Positions 1 through 7,529 of a DNA stretch of 64,000 bases are shown here, piece by piece; position 1 is the stretch's first letter; each line of letters starts with the position of its first letter. The notes beneath the pieces were generated by a model. It had not been told where the DNA came from, did no database searches, and saw only the letters and a program-made list of their open reading frames with translations. A program made the position numbers and the translations under genes. The stretch comes from Pseudomonas azotoformans (GTDB lineage: Bacteria; Pseudomonadota; Gammaproteobacteria; Pseudomonadales; Pseudomonadaceae), in contig NZ_LT629702.1 of the NCBI RefSeq assembly GCF_900103345.1, positions 1,364,001-1,428,000 of the forward strand. The letters are read 5' to 3'.

Positions 1-782
1 TGGAGCGCGAACGCCTGGCGGACCCGGCGGTGTATTGGTGCATGCCGGTGGTGATGGAAACCTATGACGGCCTGCTCAACGATATCTGGGGCCAGCACTT
101 GGGGCCCGAGCATGTGCGCGAAGCCGTGGACAACGCCGAAACCGGCCCGGTGCAGGAGGGCGCTGTCGGCGGAGGCACCGGGATGATCTGCCACGAGTTC
201 AAGGGCGGCATCGGTACATCCTCGCGGCGCCTGCCGGCGGAGCAGGGCGGCTGGACCGTTGGCGTGCTGGTGCAGGCCAACCACGGCAAGCGCCAGGAAC
301 TGCGGGTGGATGGCTACCCGGTGGGGCGCCGCCTGATGGACATTGCGTCGCCGTTCGCCGAGCAAGGCACGCCGGGTATGGGTTCGATTGTGGTGATCAT
401 CGCCACGGACGCGCCGTTGCTGCCGCACCAGTGCCAGCGCCTGGCACAACGAGCATCCATCGGCATCGCCCGTACCGGTGGCGGCACCGAGGATTCCAGC
501 GGCGACCTGTTCCTGGCCTTTGCCACGGGTAACCAGGATTTGCCGCCGGCGGATTACGGGCGCAAGGGCCTGCCGTTCAGCAGTGCATTGCAGATGGTCA
601 ACAACGACCATATTTCGCCGCTGTTCAGCGCGGCGGCGGAGGCCGTGGAAGAGGCGATCATCAATGCGATGCTGGCCGGGGAGGCCATGCTCACCGATCA
701 AGGTGTGCGCGTGCCGGGCCTGGACGCCGACACGCTGTTGGCGGCATTGCACGACACCGGCTGGAGTGTGTCCCGGAAATAG
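1..782 (+). CDS. P1 family peptidase (DmpA-like aminopeptidase), 5' end cut by window
   Basis: The frame is open from the first bases of the window, so the start lies outside. The protein resembles the DmpA/S58 family of self-processing N-terminal nucleophile hydrolases (L-aminopeptidase/D-esterase, beta-peptidyl aminopeptidase). Visible family hallmarks are the glycine-rich GGGTGMICHEFKGGIGTSSR stretch of the alpha part and the MGSIVVIIATDAPLLPHQ stretch. In this family the precursor is cleaved before a Ser, which becomes the nucleophile; I place it at the Ser codon 384-386. The C-terminus is complete (TAG 780-782). A hairpin about 90 bp downstream may end the transcript. The physiological substrate cannot be read from sequence. 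Confidence 0.85.
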   Translation, partial: ERERLADPAVYWCMPVVMETYDGLLNDIWGQHLGPEHVREAVDNAETGPVQEGAVGGGTGMICHEFKGGIGTSSRRLPAEQGGWTVGVLVQANHGKRQELRVDGYPVGRRLMDIASPFAEQGTPGMGSIVVIIATDAPLLPHQCQRLAQRASIGIARTGGGTEDSSGDLFLAFATGNQDLPPADYGRKGLPFSSALQMVNNDHISPLFSAAAEAVEEAIINAMLAGEAMLTDQGVRVPGLDADTLLAALHDTGWSVSRK

Positions 783-1145
783 GGGACACACTAACTTATT
801 AGTATAAGTAGTGGCTGTTTAATGTTGCCAATGGCACCGTGGCAATATATTGGATCCATTAATAGCGAATGCCGCTCAACTTGAGCGGCATTAGTGCTAT
901 TTAATATTTAAATACCATTGCGGTGTTTTTTGTCGGACAACAGCGGTACTCCCCAATAAACAGGGAGCGGAACTTACACGGAGTGTTTGCCTGGGGTTTT
1001 TTAGTGCTGGAAAAGATGTAGACGAAAGATTTCAAGTTGTGTCAGTTTTCTTACGCCTTCAAAAGAGGCGAGTGATAGGACGATCTCGCCCGCGGGGTTC
1101 CTATCGATCAAAGACTGATGCACTTGCAAACAAGGAAGTACGTTT
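783..1145. other. Intergenic region upstream of aprX
   Basis: This 363-base stretch holds no credible gene. It is clearly richer in A+T than its flanks. It contains the 12-bp-arm hairpin at 868-892 and, next to the aprX start, an AGGAAG ribosome-binding site (about 1132-1137). It must also contain the promoter of the long protease/lipase operon, but I cannot assign -35/-10 boxes with confidence. Confidence 0.6.
868..892 (+). terminator. Probable terminator hairpin after the P1 peptidase gene
   Basis: AATGCCGCTCAA (868-879) and TTGAGCGGCATT (881-892) are perfect inverted complements, giving a strong stem. The bases after the stem are only moderately T-rich, so termination may be imperfect; it could also act as a symmetric binding site. 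Confidence 0.5.
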
Positions 1146-2579
1146 ATGTCAAAAGTAAAAGACAAGGCTATCGTGTCGGCGGCGCAAGCCAGCACCGCTT
1201 ACTCGCAAATCGATAGCTTCAGCCATCTGTATGACCGTGGCGGCAACCTCACGATCAATGGCAAACCCTCCTACTCCGTTGACCAGGCGGCCACCCAGCT
1301 GCTGCGCGACGGTGCCGCGTACCGGGACTTTGACGGCAACGGCAAGATCGACCTGACCTACACCTTCCTGACCTCGGCCTCCTCGAGCACCATGAACAAA
1401 CATGGCATCGCGGGTTTCAGCCAGTTCAACGCCCAGCAGAAAGCACAGGCCGTACTGGCCATGCAATCCTGGGCGGACGTGGCCAACGTCACCTTCACCG
1501 AGAAAGCCACCGGCGGTGACGGCCACATGACTTTCGGCAACTACAGCAGCGGCCAGGACGGCGCGGCCGCCTTCGCCTACCTGCCCGGCACCGGCGCAGG
1601 CTACGACGGCACGTCGTGGTACCTGACCAACAACAGCTACACGCCGAACAAGACCCCGGACCTGAACAACTACGGCCGGCAGACCCTGACCCACGAAATC
1701 GGCCACACCCTGGGCCTGGCCCACCCTGGCGACTACAACGCCGGGAACGGCAACCCGACCTACAACGACGCGACCTATGGACAGGACACGCGCGGCTACA
1801 GCCTGATGAGCTACTGGAGCGAGAGCAACACCAACCAGAACTTCAGCAAGGGTGGGGTCGAGGCGTACGCGTCTGCTCCACTGATCGACGACATCGCAGC
1901 GATCCAGAAGCTCTACGGCGCCAACTACAACACCCGTGCCGGCGACACCACCTACGGCTTCAACTCCAACACCGGGCGTGACTTCTACAGCGCCACCTCC
2001 AATGCCGACAAGCTGGTGTTCTCGGTGTGGGACGGTGGTGGCAACGACACCCTGGACTTCTCCGGCTTCACCCAGAACCAGAAGATCAACCTCAATGAAG
2101 CCTCGTTCTCCGACGTGGGCGGCCTGGTGGGCAACGTGTCCATCGCCAAGGGCGTGACCGTCGAGAACGCCTTTGGCGGTGCCGGTAACGATTTGATCAT
2201 CGGCAACAACGCGGCCAACGTGATCAAGGGCGGTGCCGGCAACGACATCATCTACGGCGGCGGCGGGGCGGACCAGCTGTGGGGCGGCGCGGGCAACGAC
2301 ACCTTTGTGTTCGGTGCCAGCTCGGATTCCAAGCCGGGTGCGGCGGACAAGATCTTTGACTTTACTTCCGGGTCCGACAAGATCGACCTGTCCGGCATCA
2401 CCAAAGGTGCAGGCCTGACCTTCGTCAATGCCTTCACCGGGCATGCCGGCGATGCGGTCCTCACCTACGCCGCAGGTACCAACCTGGGCACCCTGGCTGT
2501 GGACTTCTCCGGGCACGGCGTGGCGGACTTCCTCGTCACCACCGTTGGCCAGGCGGCAGTCAGCGACATCGTGGCGTGA
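1146..2579 (+). CDS. aprX: Extracellular alkaline metalloprotease (serralysin family)
   Basis: A 477-residue secreted zinc protease of the serralysin/AprA type, the main heat-stable milk-spoilage protease of P. fluorescens relatives. The zinc site is [11 protein letters not shown] with His183, Glu184, His187 and His193, followed by the Met-turn SLMSYW at Met221. RTX calcium-binding repeats (GGAGND type) occupy roughly residues 340-390. There is no N-terminal signal peptide; the hydrophobic C-terminus ending DIVA is the usual type I secretion signal. The ATG has AGGAAG upstream. The gene opens an operon with its inhibitor, its ABC exporter, two autotransporters and a lipase. Identification is very secure. 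Confidence 0.97.
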   Translation: MSKVKDKAIVSAAQASTAYSQIDSFSHLYDRGGNLTINGKPSYSVDQAATQLLRDGAAYRDFDGNGKIDLTYTFLTSASSSTMNKHGIAGFSQFNAQQKAQAVLAMQSWADVANVTFTEKATGGDGHMTFGNYSSGQDGAAAFAYLPGTGAGYDGTSWYLTNNSYTPNKTPDLNNYGRQTLTHEIGHTLGLAHPGDYNAGNGNPTYNDATYGQDTRGYSLMSYWSESNTNQNFSKGGVEAYASAPLIDDIAAIQKLYGANYNTRAGDTTYGFNSNTGRDFYSATSNADKLVFSVWDGGGNDTLDFSGFTQNQKINLNEASFSDVGGLVGNVSIAKGVTVENAFGGAGNDLIIGNNAANVIKGGAGNDIIYGGGGADQLWGGAGNDTFVFGASSDSKPGAADKIFDFTSGSDKIDLSGITKGAGLTFVNAFTGHAGDAVLTYAAGTNLGTLAVDFSGHGVADFLVTTVGQAAVSDIVA

Positions 2580-2585
2580 AGCACG

Positions 2586-2609
2586 GGCGCGGCGTTTCGG
2601 CGCCGCGCC
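2586..2609 (+). other. Intercistronic GC-rich hairpin between aprX and aprI
   Basis: GGCGCGGCG (2586-2594) pairs perfectly with CGCCGCGCC (2601-2609) around a 6-base loop. No T-run follows, so it is not a canonical terminator. It may stabilise the aprX 3' end or reduce read-through into the exporter genes. Confidence 0.55.
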
Positions 2610-2628
2610 TTACGGATGGGGCGTGAAG

Positions 2629-2997
2629 ATGCAGCGTATGATTAATGTGATCGCCTGCGTGTTGCAGGTGATCTTCGTGTCGGCAGGAGCCCACGCAATG
2701 GCGAGCAGTCTCGTATTACCAACCTCCGCCCAGTTGGCCGGGCATTGGCAGTTGCACCAGCAGGACCAGGTCTGCGCGCTGGACCTGCTGGAGCAGGCCA
2801 ATGCCTTGGGCGGCGATGTGGCGTGTGTCGCCAACTGGTTGGGCGACAAACCCCTGACCTGGACGCCAACGCCGGACGGTATCTGGCTGATGAATGCCGA
2901 AGGCAGTGGCATTACTCACCTCAACCGGCAGAAAGAAGGCGAATATAAAGGTCGCACGCCAACAGGCCTCGAAGTTGTACTGCAACGCACACCTTAG
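2629..2997 (+). CDS. aprI: Alkaline protease inhibitor AprI (Inh family)
   Basis: A 122-residue periplasmic inhibitor of the Inh/AprI family, which blocks the serralysin active site with its N-terminus and protects the cell from its own protease. Residues 1-24 look like a signal peptide ending near AHAMA. Two Cys (VCALDL and VACVANW) probably form the family disulfide. I chose ATG 2629 because GGATGGGG lies at a good distance (2614-2620); GTG 2623 or ATG 2638 are alternatives. Position between the protease and its exporter is the standard apr order. Confidence 0.9.
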   Translation: MQRMINVIACVLQVIFVSAGAHAMASSLVLPTSAQLAGHWQLHQQDQVCALDLLEQANALGGDVACVANWLGDKPLTWTPTPDGIWLMNAEGSGITHLNRQKEGEYKGRTPTGLEVVLQRTP

Positions 2998-3100
2998 TTG
3001 CCGTTATAAGCAAATAACTTGATTTCATTAGTTGACCGCTCCGTTAACCGGGGCTGGGGAAACTATTGCGCGCAATTTGGTTCAAGGAAGATCAGACACC

Positions 3101-4852
3101 ATGGCAAAGTCCCATGCCGTCGCGCCGTTATTCAAGGCGCTGGGTGAGTACAAGAGTATTTTGATCAGCATTGGCTGTTTCACGGCATTGATTAACCTGC
3201 TGATGCTGGTGCCGTCGATTTATATGCTGCAAGTGTATGACCGCGTGCTGTCCTCCCAGAATGAAACCACCCTGGTGATGCTGACGCTGATGGTCGTGGG
3301 CTTCTTTGCCTTTATTGGCCTGCTGGAGGTAATCCGCAGTTTTATCGTGATCCGCATCGGCAGCCAACTGGAGCGGCGTTTCAACTTGCGCGTGTACAAG
3401 GCTGCATTCGAACGCAACCTGCAACGCGGCCAGGGGCACGCCGGACAATCCCTGGGCGATTTGACCCACATCCGCCAATTCATCACGGGGCCGGCGCTGT
3501 TCGCATTTTTCGATGCGCCGTGGTTTCCCATCTACCTGTTTGTAATTTTCCTGTTCAACGTCTGGTTGGGCGTACTCGCTACGGCCGGCGCCGTGCTGCT
3601 GATCGGCCTGGCATGCCTGAATGAATACCTGACCAAAAAGCCCTTGGGCGAAGCCAGCGGCTACTCCCAGCAATCCACGCAACTGGCCACCAGCCACTTG
3701 CACAATGCCGAGACCATCCAGGCCATGGGCATGCTCGGCGCACTGCGCACCCGCTGGTTTGCGCTGCATTCGCAGTTTCTCGGCTTGCAGAACAAGGCCA
3801 GTGACACCGGTTCGGTGATCACCTCCCTGAGCAAATCCCTGCGCCTGTGCCTGCAATCGCTGGTGCTCGGCCTGGGGGCGTTGCTGGTGATCAAGGGCGA
3901 TATGACCGCCGGGATGATGATCGCCGGCTCCATCCTGATGGGCCGGGTGCTCAGCCCCATCGACCAGTTGATCGCGGTGTGGAAGCAATGGAGTGCGGCC
4001 AAGCTGGCCTATCAGCGCCTGGACGACTTGCTGCGCGAGTTCCCCCCGCAGGTCGAGCAGATGAAGCTGCCGGCGCCCAAGGGCCAGGTCAGCTTCGAAC
4101 AGGTCAGCGCCGGCCCGCCCGGGCGGCGTATGGCGACCCTGCACCAGGTCAGCTTCAACCTCGGCGCCGGCGAAGTGCTCGGTGTACTCGGGGCGTCGGG
4201 CTCCGGCAAATCCACCCTGGCCCGTGTGCTGGTGGGCGTATGGCCGACACTGGCGGGCAGCGTGCGCCTGGATGGCGCCGACATTCATCGCTGGGACCGC
4301 GACGACCTTGGTCCGCACATCGGCTACCTGCCCCAGGACATCGAGCTGTTCAGCGGCAGCATCGCCGACAACATCGCCCGCTTTCGCGAGGCCAACCCCG
4401 AGCAGGTGGTGCGTGCTGCGCAGCAGGCCGGTGTGCACGAATTGATCCTGCGTTTGCCCCAGGGCTACGACACGGTGCTGGGGGACAACGGCGGCGGCCT
4501 GTCTGGCGGCCAGAAGCAACGGGTGGCCCTGGCCCGCGCCCTGTACGGCGGGCCGCGTCTGATCGTACTGGATGAGCCCAACTCCAACCTCGATACCGTG
4601 GGCGAAGCCGCCCTGGCCAGTGCCATCGTGCAGATGAAAGCCCAGGGCAGCAGCGTGGTGCTGGTGACCCATCGTTCGTCGGCGCTGGCCCAGGCCGACA
4701 AGTTGCTGGTGCTCAGCGACGGTCATTTGCAAGCGTTCGGGCCGAGCCATGAGGTGCTGCGCGCATTGTCGGGCCAGCCGGAAACGCCCAAGGACAAACC
4801 GGGCGTGAGTTTCAGTCGTCAGTACCAGGCCACAAGGAATCCAGGCGCATGA
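3101..4852 (+). CDS. aprD: Type I secretion ABC transporter AprD
   Basis: A 583-residue inner-membrane ABC exporter of the PrtD/AprD family, which energises export of the metalloprotease and probably the lipase. The N-terminal half has hydrophobic membrane segments. The nucleotide-binding half shows Walker A GASGSGKST, signature LSGGQKQR and Walker B LIVLDEPNSNLD. ATG 3101 is preferred because CAAGGAAG lies about 10 bases upstream; an upstream in-frame TTG at 3032 has no comparable site. The stop overlaps the next ATG by four bases, so translation is coupled to aprE. Confidence 0.95.
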   Translation: MAKSHAVAPLFKALGEYKSILISIGCFTALINLLMLVPSIYMLQVYDRVLSSQNETTLVMLTLMVVGFFAFIGLLEVIRSFIVIRIGSQLERRFNLRVYKAAFERNLQRGQGHAGQSLGDLTHIRQFITGPALFAFFDAPWFPIYLFVIFLFNVWLGVLATAGAVLLIGLACLNEYLTKKPLGEASGYSQQSTQLATSHLHNAETIQAMGMLGALRTRWFALHSQFLGLQNKASDTGSVITSLSKSLRLCLQSLVLGLGALLVIKGDMTAGMMIAGSILMGRVLSPIDQLIAVWKQWSAAKLAYQRLDDLLREFPPQVEQMKLPAPKGQVSFEQVSAGPPGRRMATLHQVSFNLGAGEVLGVLGASGSGKSTLARVLVGVWPTLAGSVRLDGADIHRWDRDDLGPHIGYLPQDIELFSGSIADNIARFREANPEQVVRAAQQAGVHELILRLPQGYDTVLGDNGGGLSGGQKQRVALARALYGGPRLIVLDEPNSNLDTVGEAALASAIVQMKAQGSSVVLVTHRSSALAQADKLLVLSDGHLQAFGPSHEVLRALSGQPETPKDKPGVSFSRQYQATRNPGA

Positions 4853-6162
4853 GCAGCATCACGGTTGAACCACGCTTCAAAGAGCACGACGCCAGGTTTT
4901 TCACGCGCATGGGTTGGTTGCTGACCGTGGTCGGCGCCGGCGGGTTTTTCCTGTGGGCCAGCCTCGCGCCCTTGGACCAGGGCATTCCGGTACAGGGTAC
5001 GGTGGTGGTGTCGGGCAAGCGCAAGGCCGTGCAAACCCTCAGCCCAGGCGTCGTCAGCCGGATCCTGGTGAAGGAGGGCGAGCATGTGAAACAGGGTCAG
5101 GCGCTGTTCCGTCTCGACCAGACCCAGCACCAGGCCGACGTGCAGTCCCTGCAAGCCCAATACCGCATGGCCTGGGCCAGCGTGGCGCGCTGGCAGAGCG
5201 AGCGCGACAACCTCGCCAGCATCGCCTTTCCCGCCGAACTCAGTGCCAATCCCGACCCGGCCCTGGCGTTGGTGCTGGAAGGCCAGCGCCAGTTGTTCAG
5301 CAGCCGCCGCGAAGCCTTTGCCCGCGAGCAGGCCGGCATTCGCGCCAATATCGAGGGCGCGAGCGCACAACTGGGCGGTATGCGCCGTGCGCGCACTGAC
5401 CTGACCGCCCAGGCGCAATCCCTGCGTGACCAACTGAGCAACCTGCAACCCCTGGCCGACAACGGCTACATCCCGCGCAACCGGCTGATGGAGTACCAGC
5501 GGCAGTTGTCCCAGGTGCAACAGGACCTGGCGCAGAACACTGGCGAAAGTGGTCGTGTGGAGCAGGGCATTCTCGAGTCGCGCCTCAAGCTGCAACAACA
5601 CAGTGAGGAGTATCAAAAAGAAGTACGCAGCCAGCTGGCGGATGCGCAACTGCGCAGCCTGACCCTGGAACAGCAACTCACTTCGGCCGGGTTCGACCTG
5701 CAACACAGCGAAATCAACGCCCCGGCGGATGGCATCGCGGTCAATCTCAGCGTGCACACCGAAGGCGCCGTGGTCCGCGCCGGTGAAACCCTGCTGGAAA
5801 TCGTGCCCCAGGGTACGCGCCTGGAAGTGGAAGGGCACCTGCCGGTGCACCTGGTGGACAAGGTTGGCACGCACCTGCCGGTGGACATCCTGTTCACCGC
5901 CTTCAACCAAAGCCGTACGCCCCGGGTGCCGGGGGAGGTCAGCCTGATTTCCGCCGACCAGATGCTCGATGAAAAGACCGGCGCGCCTTACTACGTGCTG
6001 CGCACCACGGTCAGCGACGCGGCTTTGGAAAAACTCCACGGGCTGGTGATCAAGCCGGGCATGCCCGCCGAGATGTTCGTGCGCACCGGCGAGCGTTCGT
6101 TGCTCAATTACCTGTTCAAGCCGCTGCTCGACCGCGCCGGCTCGGCGTTGACCGAGGAATGA
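4849..6162 (+). CDS. aprE: Type I secretion periplasmic adaptor AprE (HlyD family)
   Basis: A 437-residue membrane-fusion protein of the HlyD/PrtE family linking the AprD ABC protein to the outer-membrane channel. A short cytoplasmic N-terminus is followed by one membrane segment (about residues 20-45), a lipoyl-like half, a long Gln/Leu/Arg-rich coiled-coil region (about 100-290), and a beta domain. The C-terminal segment contains the family pattern EIVPQ...LEVEGHLP. It overlaps aprD by four bases at the start and aprF by four bases at the end. Confidence 0.94.
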   Translation: MSSITVEPRFKEHDARFFTRMGWLLTVVGAGGFFLWASLAPLDQGIPVQGTVVVSGKRKAVQTLSPGVVSRILVKEGEHVKQGQALFRLDQTQHQADVQSLQAQYRMAWASVARWQSERDNLASIAFPAELSANPDPALALVLEGQRQLFSSRREAFAREQAGIRANIEGASAQLGGMRRARTDLTAQAQSLRDQLSNLQPLADNGYIPRNRLMEYQRQLSQVQQDLAQNTGESGRVEQGILESRLKLQQHSEEYQKEVRSQLADAQLRSLTLEQQLTSAGFDLQHSEINAPADGIAVNLSVHTEGAVVRAGETLLEIVPQGTRLEVEGHLPVHLVDKVGTHLPVDILFTAFNQSRTPRVPGEVSLISADQMLDEKTGAPYYVLRTTVSDAALEKLHGLVIKPGMPAEMFVRTGERSLLNYLFKPLLDRAGSALTEE

Positions 6163-7499
6163 ACATGAAACCGGTGTTTATTGCCTTGCTGTTGACCTGC
6201 GCCAGTGCCCAGGCGGCCATGGGGCCGTTCGATGTGTACGAGCAGGCCCTGCGTAACGATCCGGTGTTTCTCGGCGCCATCAAGGAGCGCGACGCCGGCC
6301 TGGAAAACCGCGCCATCGGCCGCGCCGGGCTGCTGCCCAAGCTGTCGTACAACTACAACAAAGGCCGCAACAACTCCCAGGCCACCTTGCCGGACGGGCG
6401 CGGTGGCAACTATCACGACGACCGCAACTACAACAGCTACGGCTCCACCTTCAGCCTGCAACAACCGCTGTTCGACTACGAGGCCTACGCCAACTACCGC
6501 AAGGGCGTGGCCCAGGCGCTGTTTGCCGACGAAAGCTTTCGTGACAAGAGCCAGGCGCTGCTGGTACGGGTGCTGACCTACTACACCCAGGCCTTGTTCG
6601 CCCAGGACCAGATCGACATCGCCCGCGCCAAGAAGAAGGCCTTCGAACAGCAGTTCCAGCAGAACCGGCATTTGTTCCAGCAAGGCGAGGGCACTCGTAC
6701 CGACATTCTGGAAGCCGAATCGCGCTATGAACTGGCCACCGCCGAAGAGATCCAGGCGCTGGATGAACAGGACGCGTCCTTGCGTGAACTGGGCGCCTTG
6801 ATCGGCGTACAGAGCGTCGACATCCACGACCTGGCGCCGCTCAACCAGGGCTTTGCCGCGTTCACCCTGACCCCGGCCAACTACGACACCTGGCATGAGC
6901 TGGCGATCAGCAACAACCCCTCGCTGGCCTCCCAGCGCCAGGCCCTGGAAGTGGCGCGTTATGAGGTGGAGCGCAACCGCGCCGGGCATCTGCCCAAGGT
7001 CACGGCCTATGCCAGTTCGCGTCAACAGGAGTCCGACAGCGGCAACACCTACAACCAGCGCTACGACACCAACACCATCGGCGTCGAAGTCAGCCTGCCG
7101 CTGTATGCCGGTGGCGGCATCTCGGCCTCCACCCGCCAGGCCAGCCGCGCCATGGAGCAGGCCGAGTACGAGCTTGAGGGCAAGACCCGCGAAACCCTGA
7201 TCGAACTGCGCCGGCAGTTCAGCGCCTGCCTGTCGGGGGTGAGCAAATTGCGCGCGTACCAGAAGGCCCTGGTGTCGGCTGAGGCGCTGGTGGTGTCGAC
7301 CAGGCAAAGCATTCTCGGCGGCGAGCGGGTCAACCTCGACGCGCTTAACGCCGAGCAGCAGCTCTACAGCACCCGGCGCGATCTGGCCCAGGCACGGTAT
7401 GACTACCTGATGGCCTGGACCAAGTTGCATTACTACGCGGGCAACCTGCGCGATACCGATTTGGCCAAAGTGGATGAGGCGTTCGGCCCGATGAAATAA
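6159..7499 (+). CDS. aprF: Type I secretion outer-membrane channel AprF (TolC family)
   Basis: A 446-residue TolC-type outer-membrane efflux protein completing the AprDEF exporter. It has an N-terminal signal peptide (cleavage near AQAAMGP) and the two-fold repeated long-helix architecture rich in Gln, Glu and Arg. The start overlaps the aprE stop (ATGA); a second in-frame ATG two codons later is also possible. As third member of the ABC-MFP-OMP trio its role is well supported by context. Confidence 0.94.
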   Translation: MNMKPVFIALLLTCASAQAAMGPFDVYEQALRNDPVFLGAIKERDAGLENRAIGRAGLLPKLSYNYNKGRNNSQATLPDGRGGNYHDDRNYNSYGSTFSLQQPLFDYEAYANYRKGVAQALFADESFRDKSQALLVRVLTYYTQALFAQDQIDIARAKKKAFEQQFQQNRHLFQQGEGTRTDILEAESRYELATAEEIQALDEQDASLRELGALIGVQSVDIHDLAPLNQGFAAFTLTPANYDTWHELAISNNPSLASQRQALEVARYEVERNRAGHLPKVTAYASSRQQESDSGNTYNQRYDTNTIGVEVSLPLYAGGGISASTRQASRAMEQAEYELEGKTRETLIELRRQFSACLSGVSKLRAYQKALVSAEALVVSTRQSILGGERVNLDALNAEQQLYSTRRDLAQARYDYLMAWTKLHYYAGNLRDTDLAKVDEAFGPMK

Positions 7500-7529
7500 G
7501 CCGCCATAACAATAACAAGGAGGGTTTCA

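Noticed and set aside
1149..2516. 455-codon minus-strand frame opposite aprX
   Set aside because: Val/Gly-rich shadow of the RTX protease gene without domain signatures.
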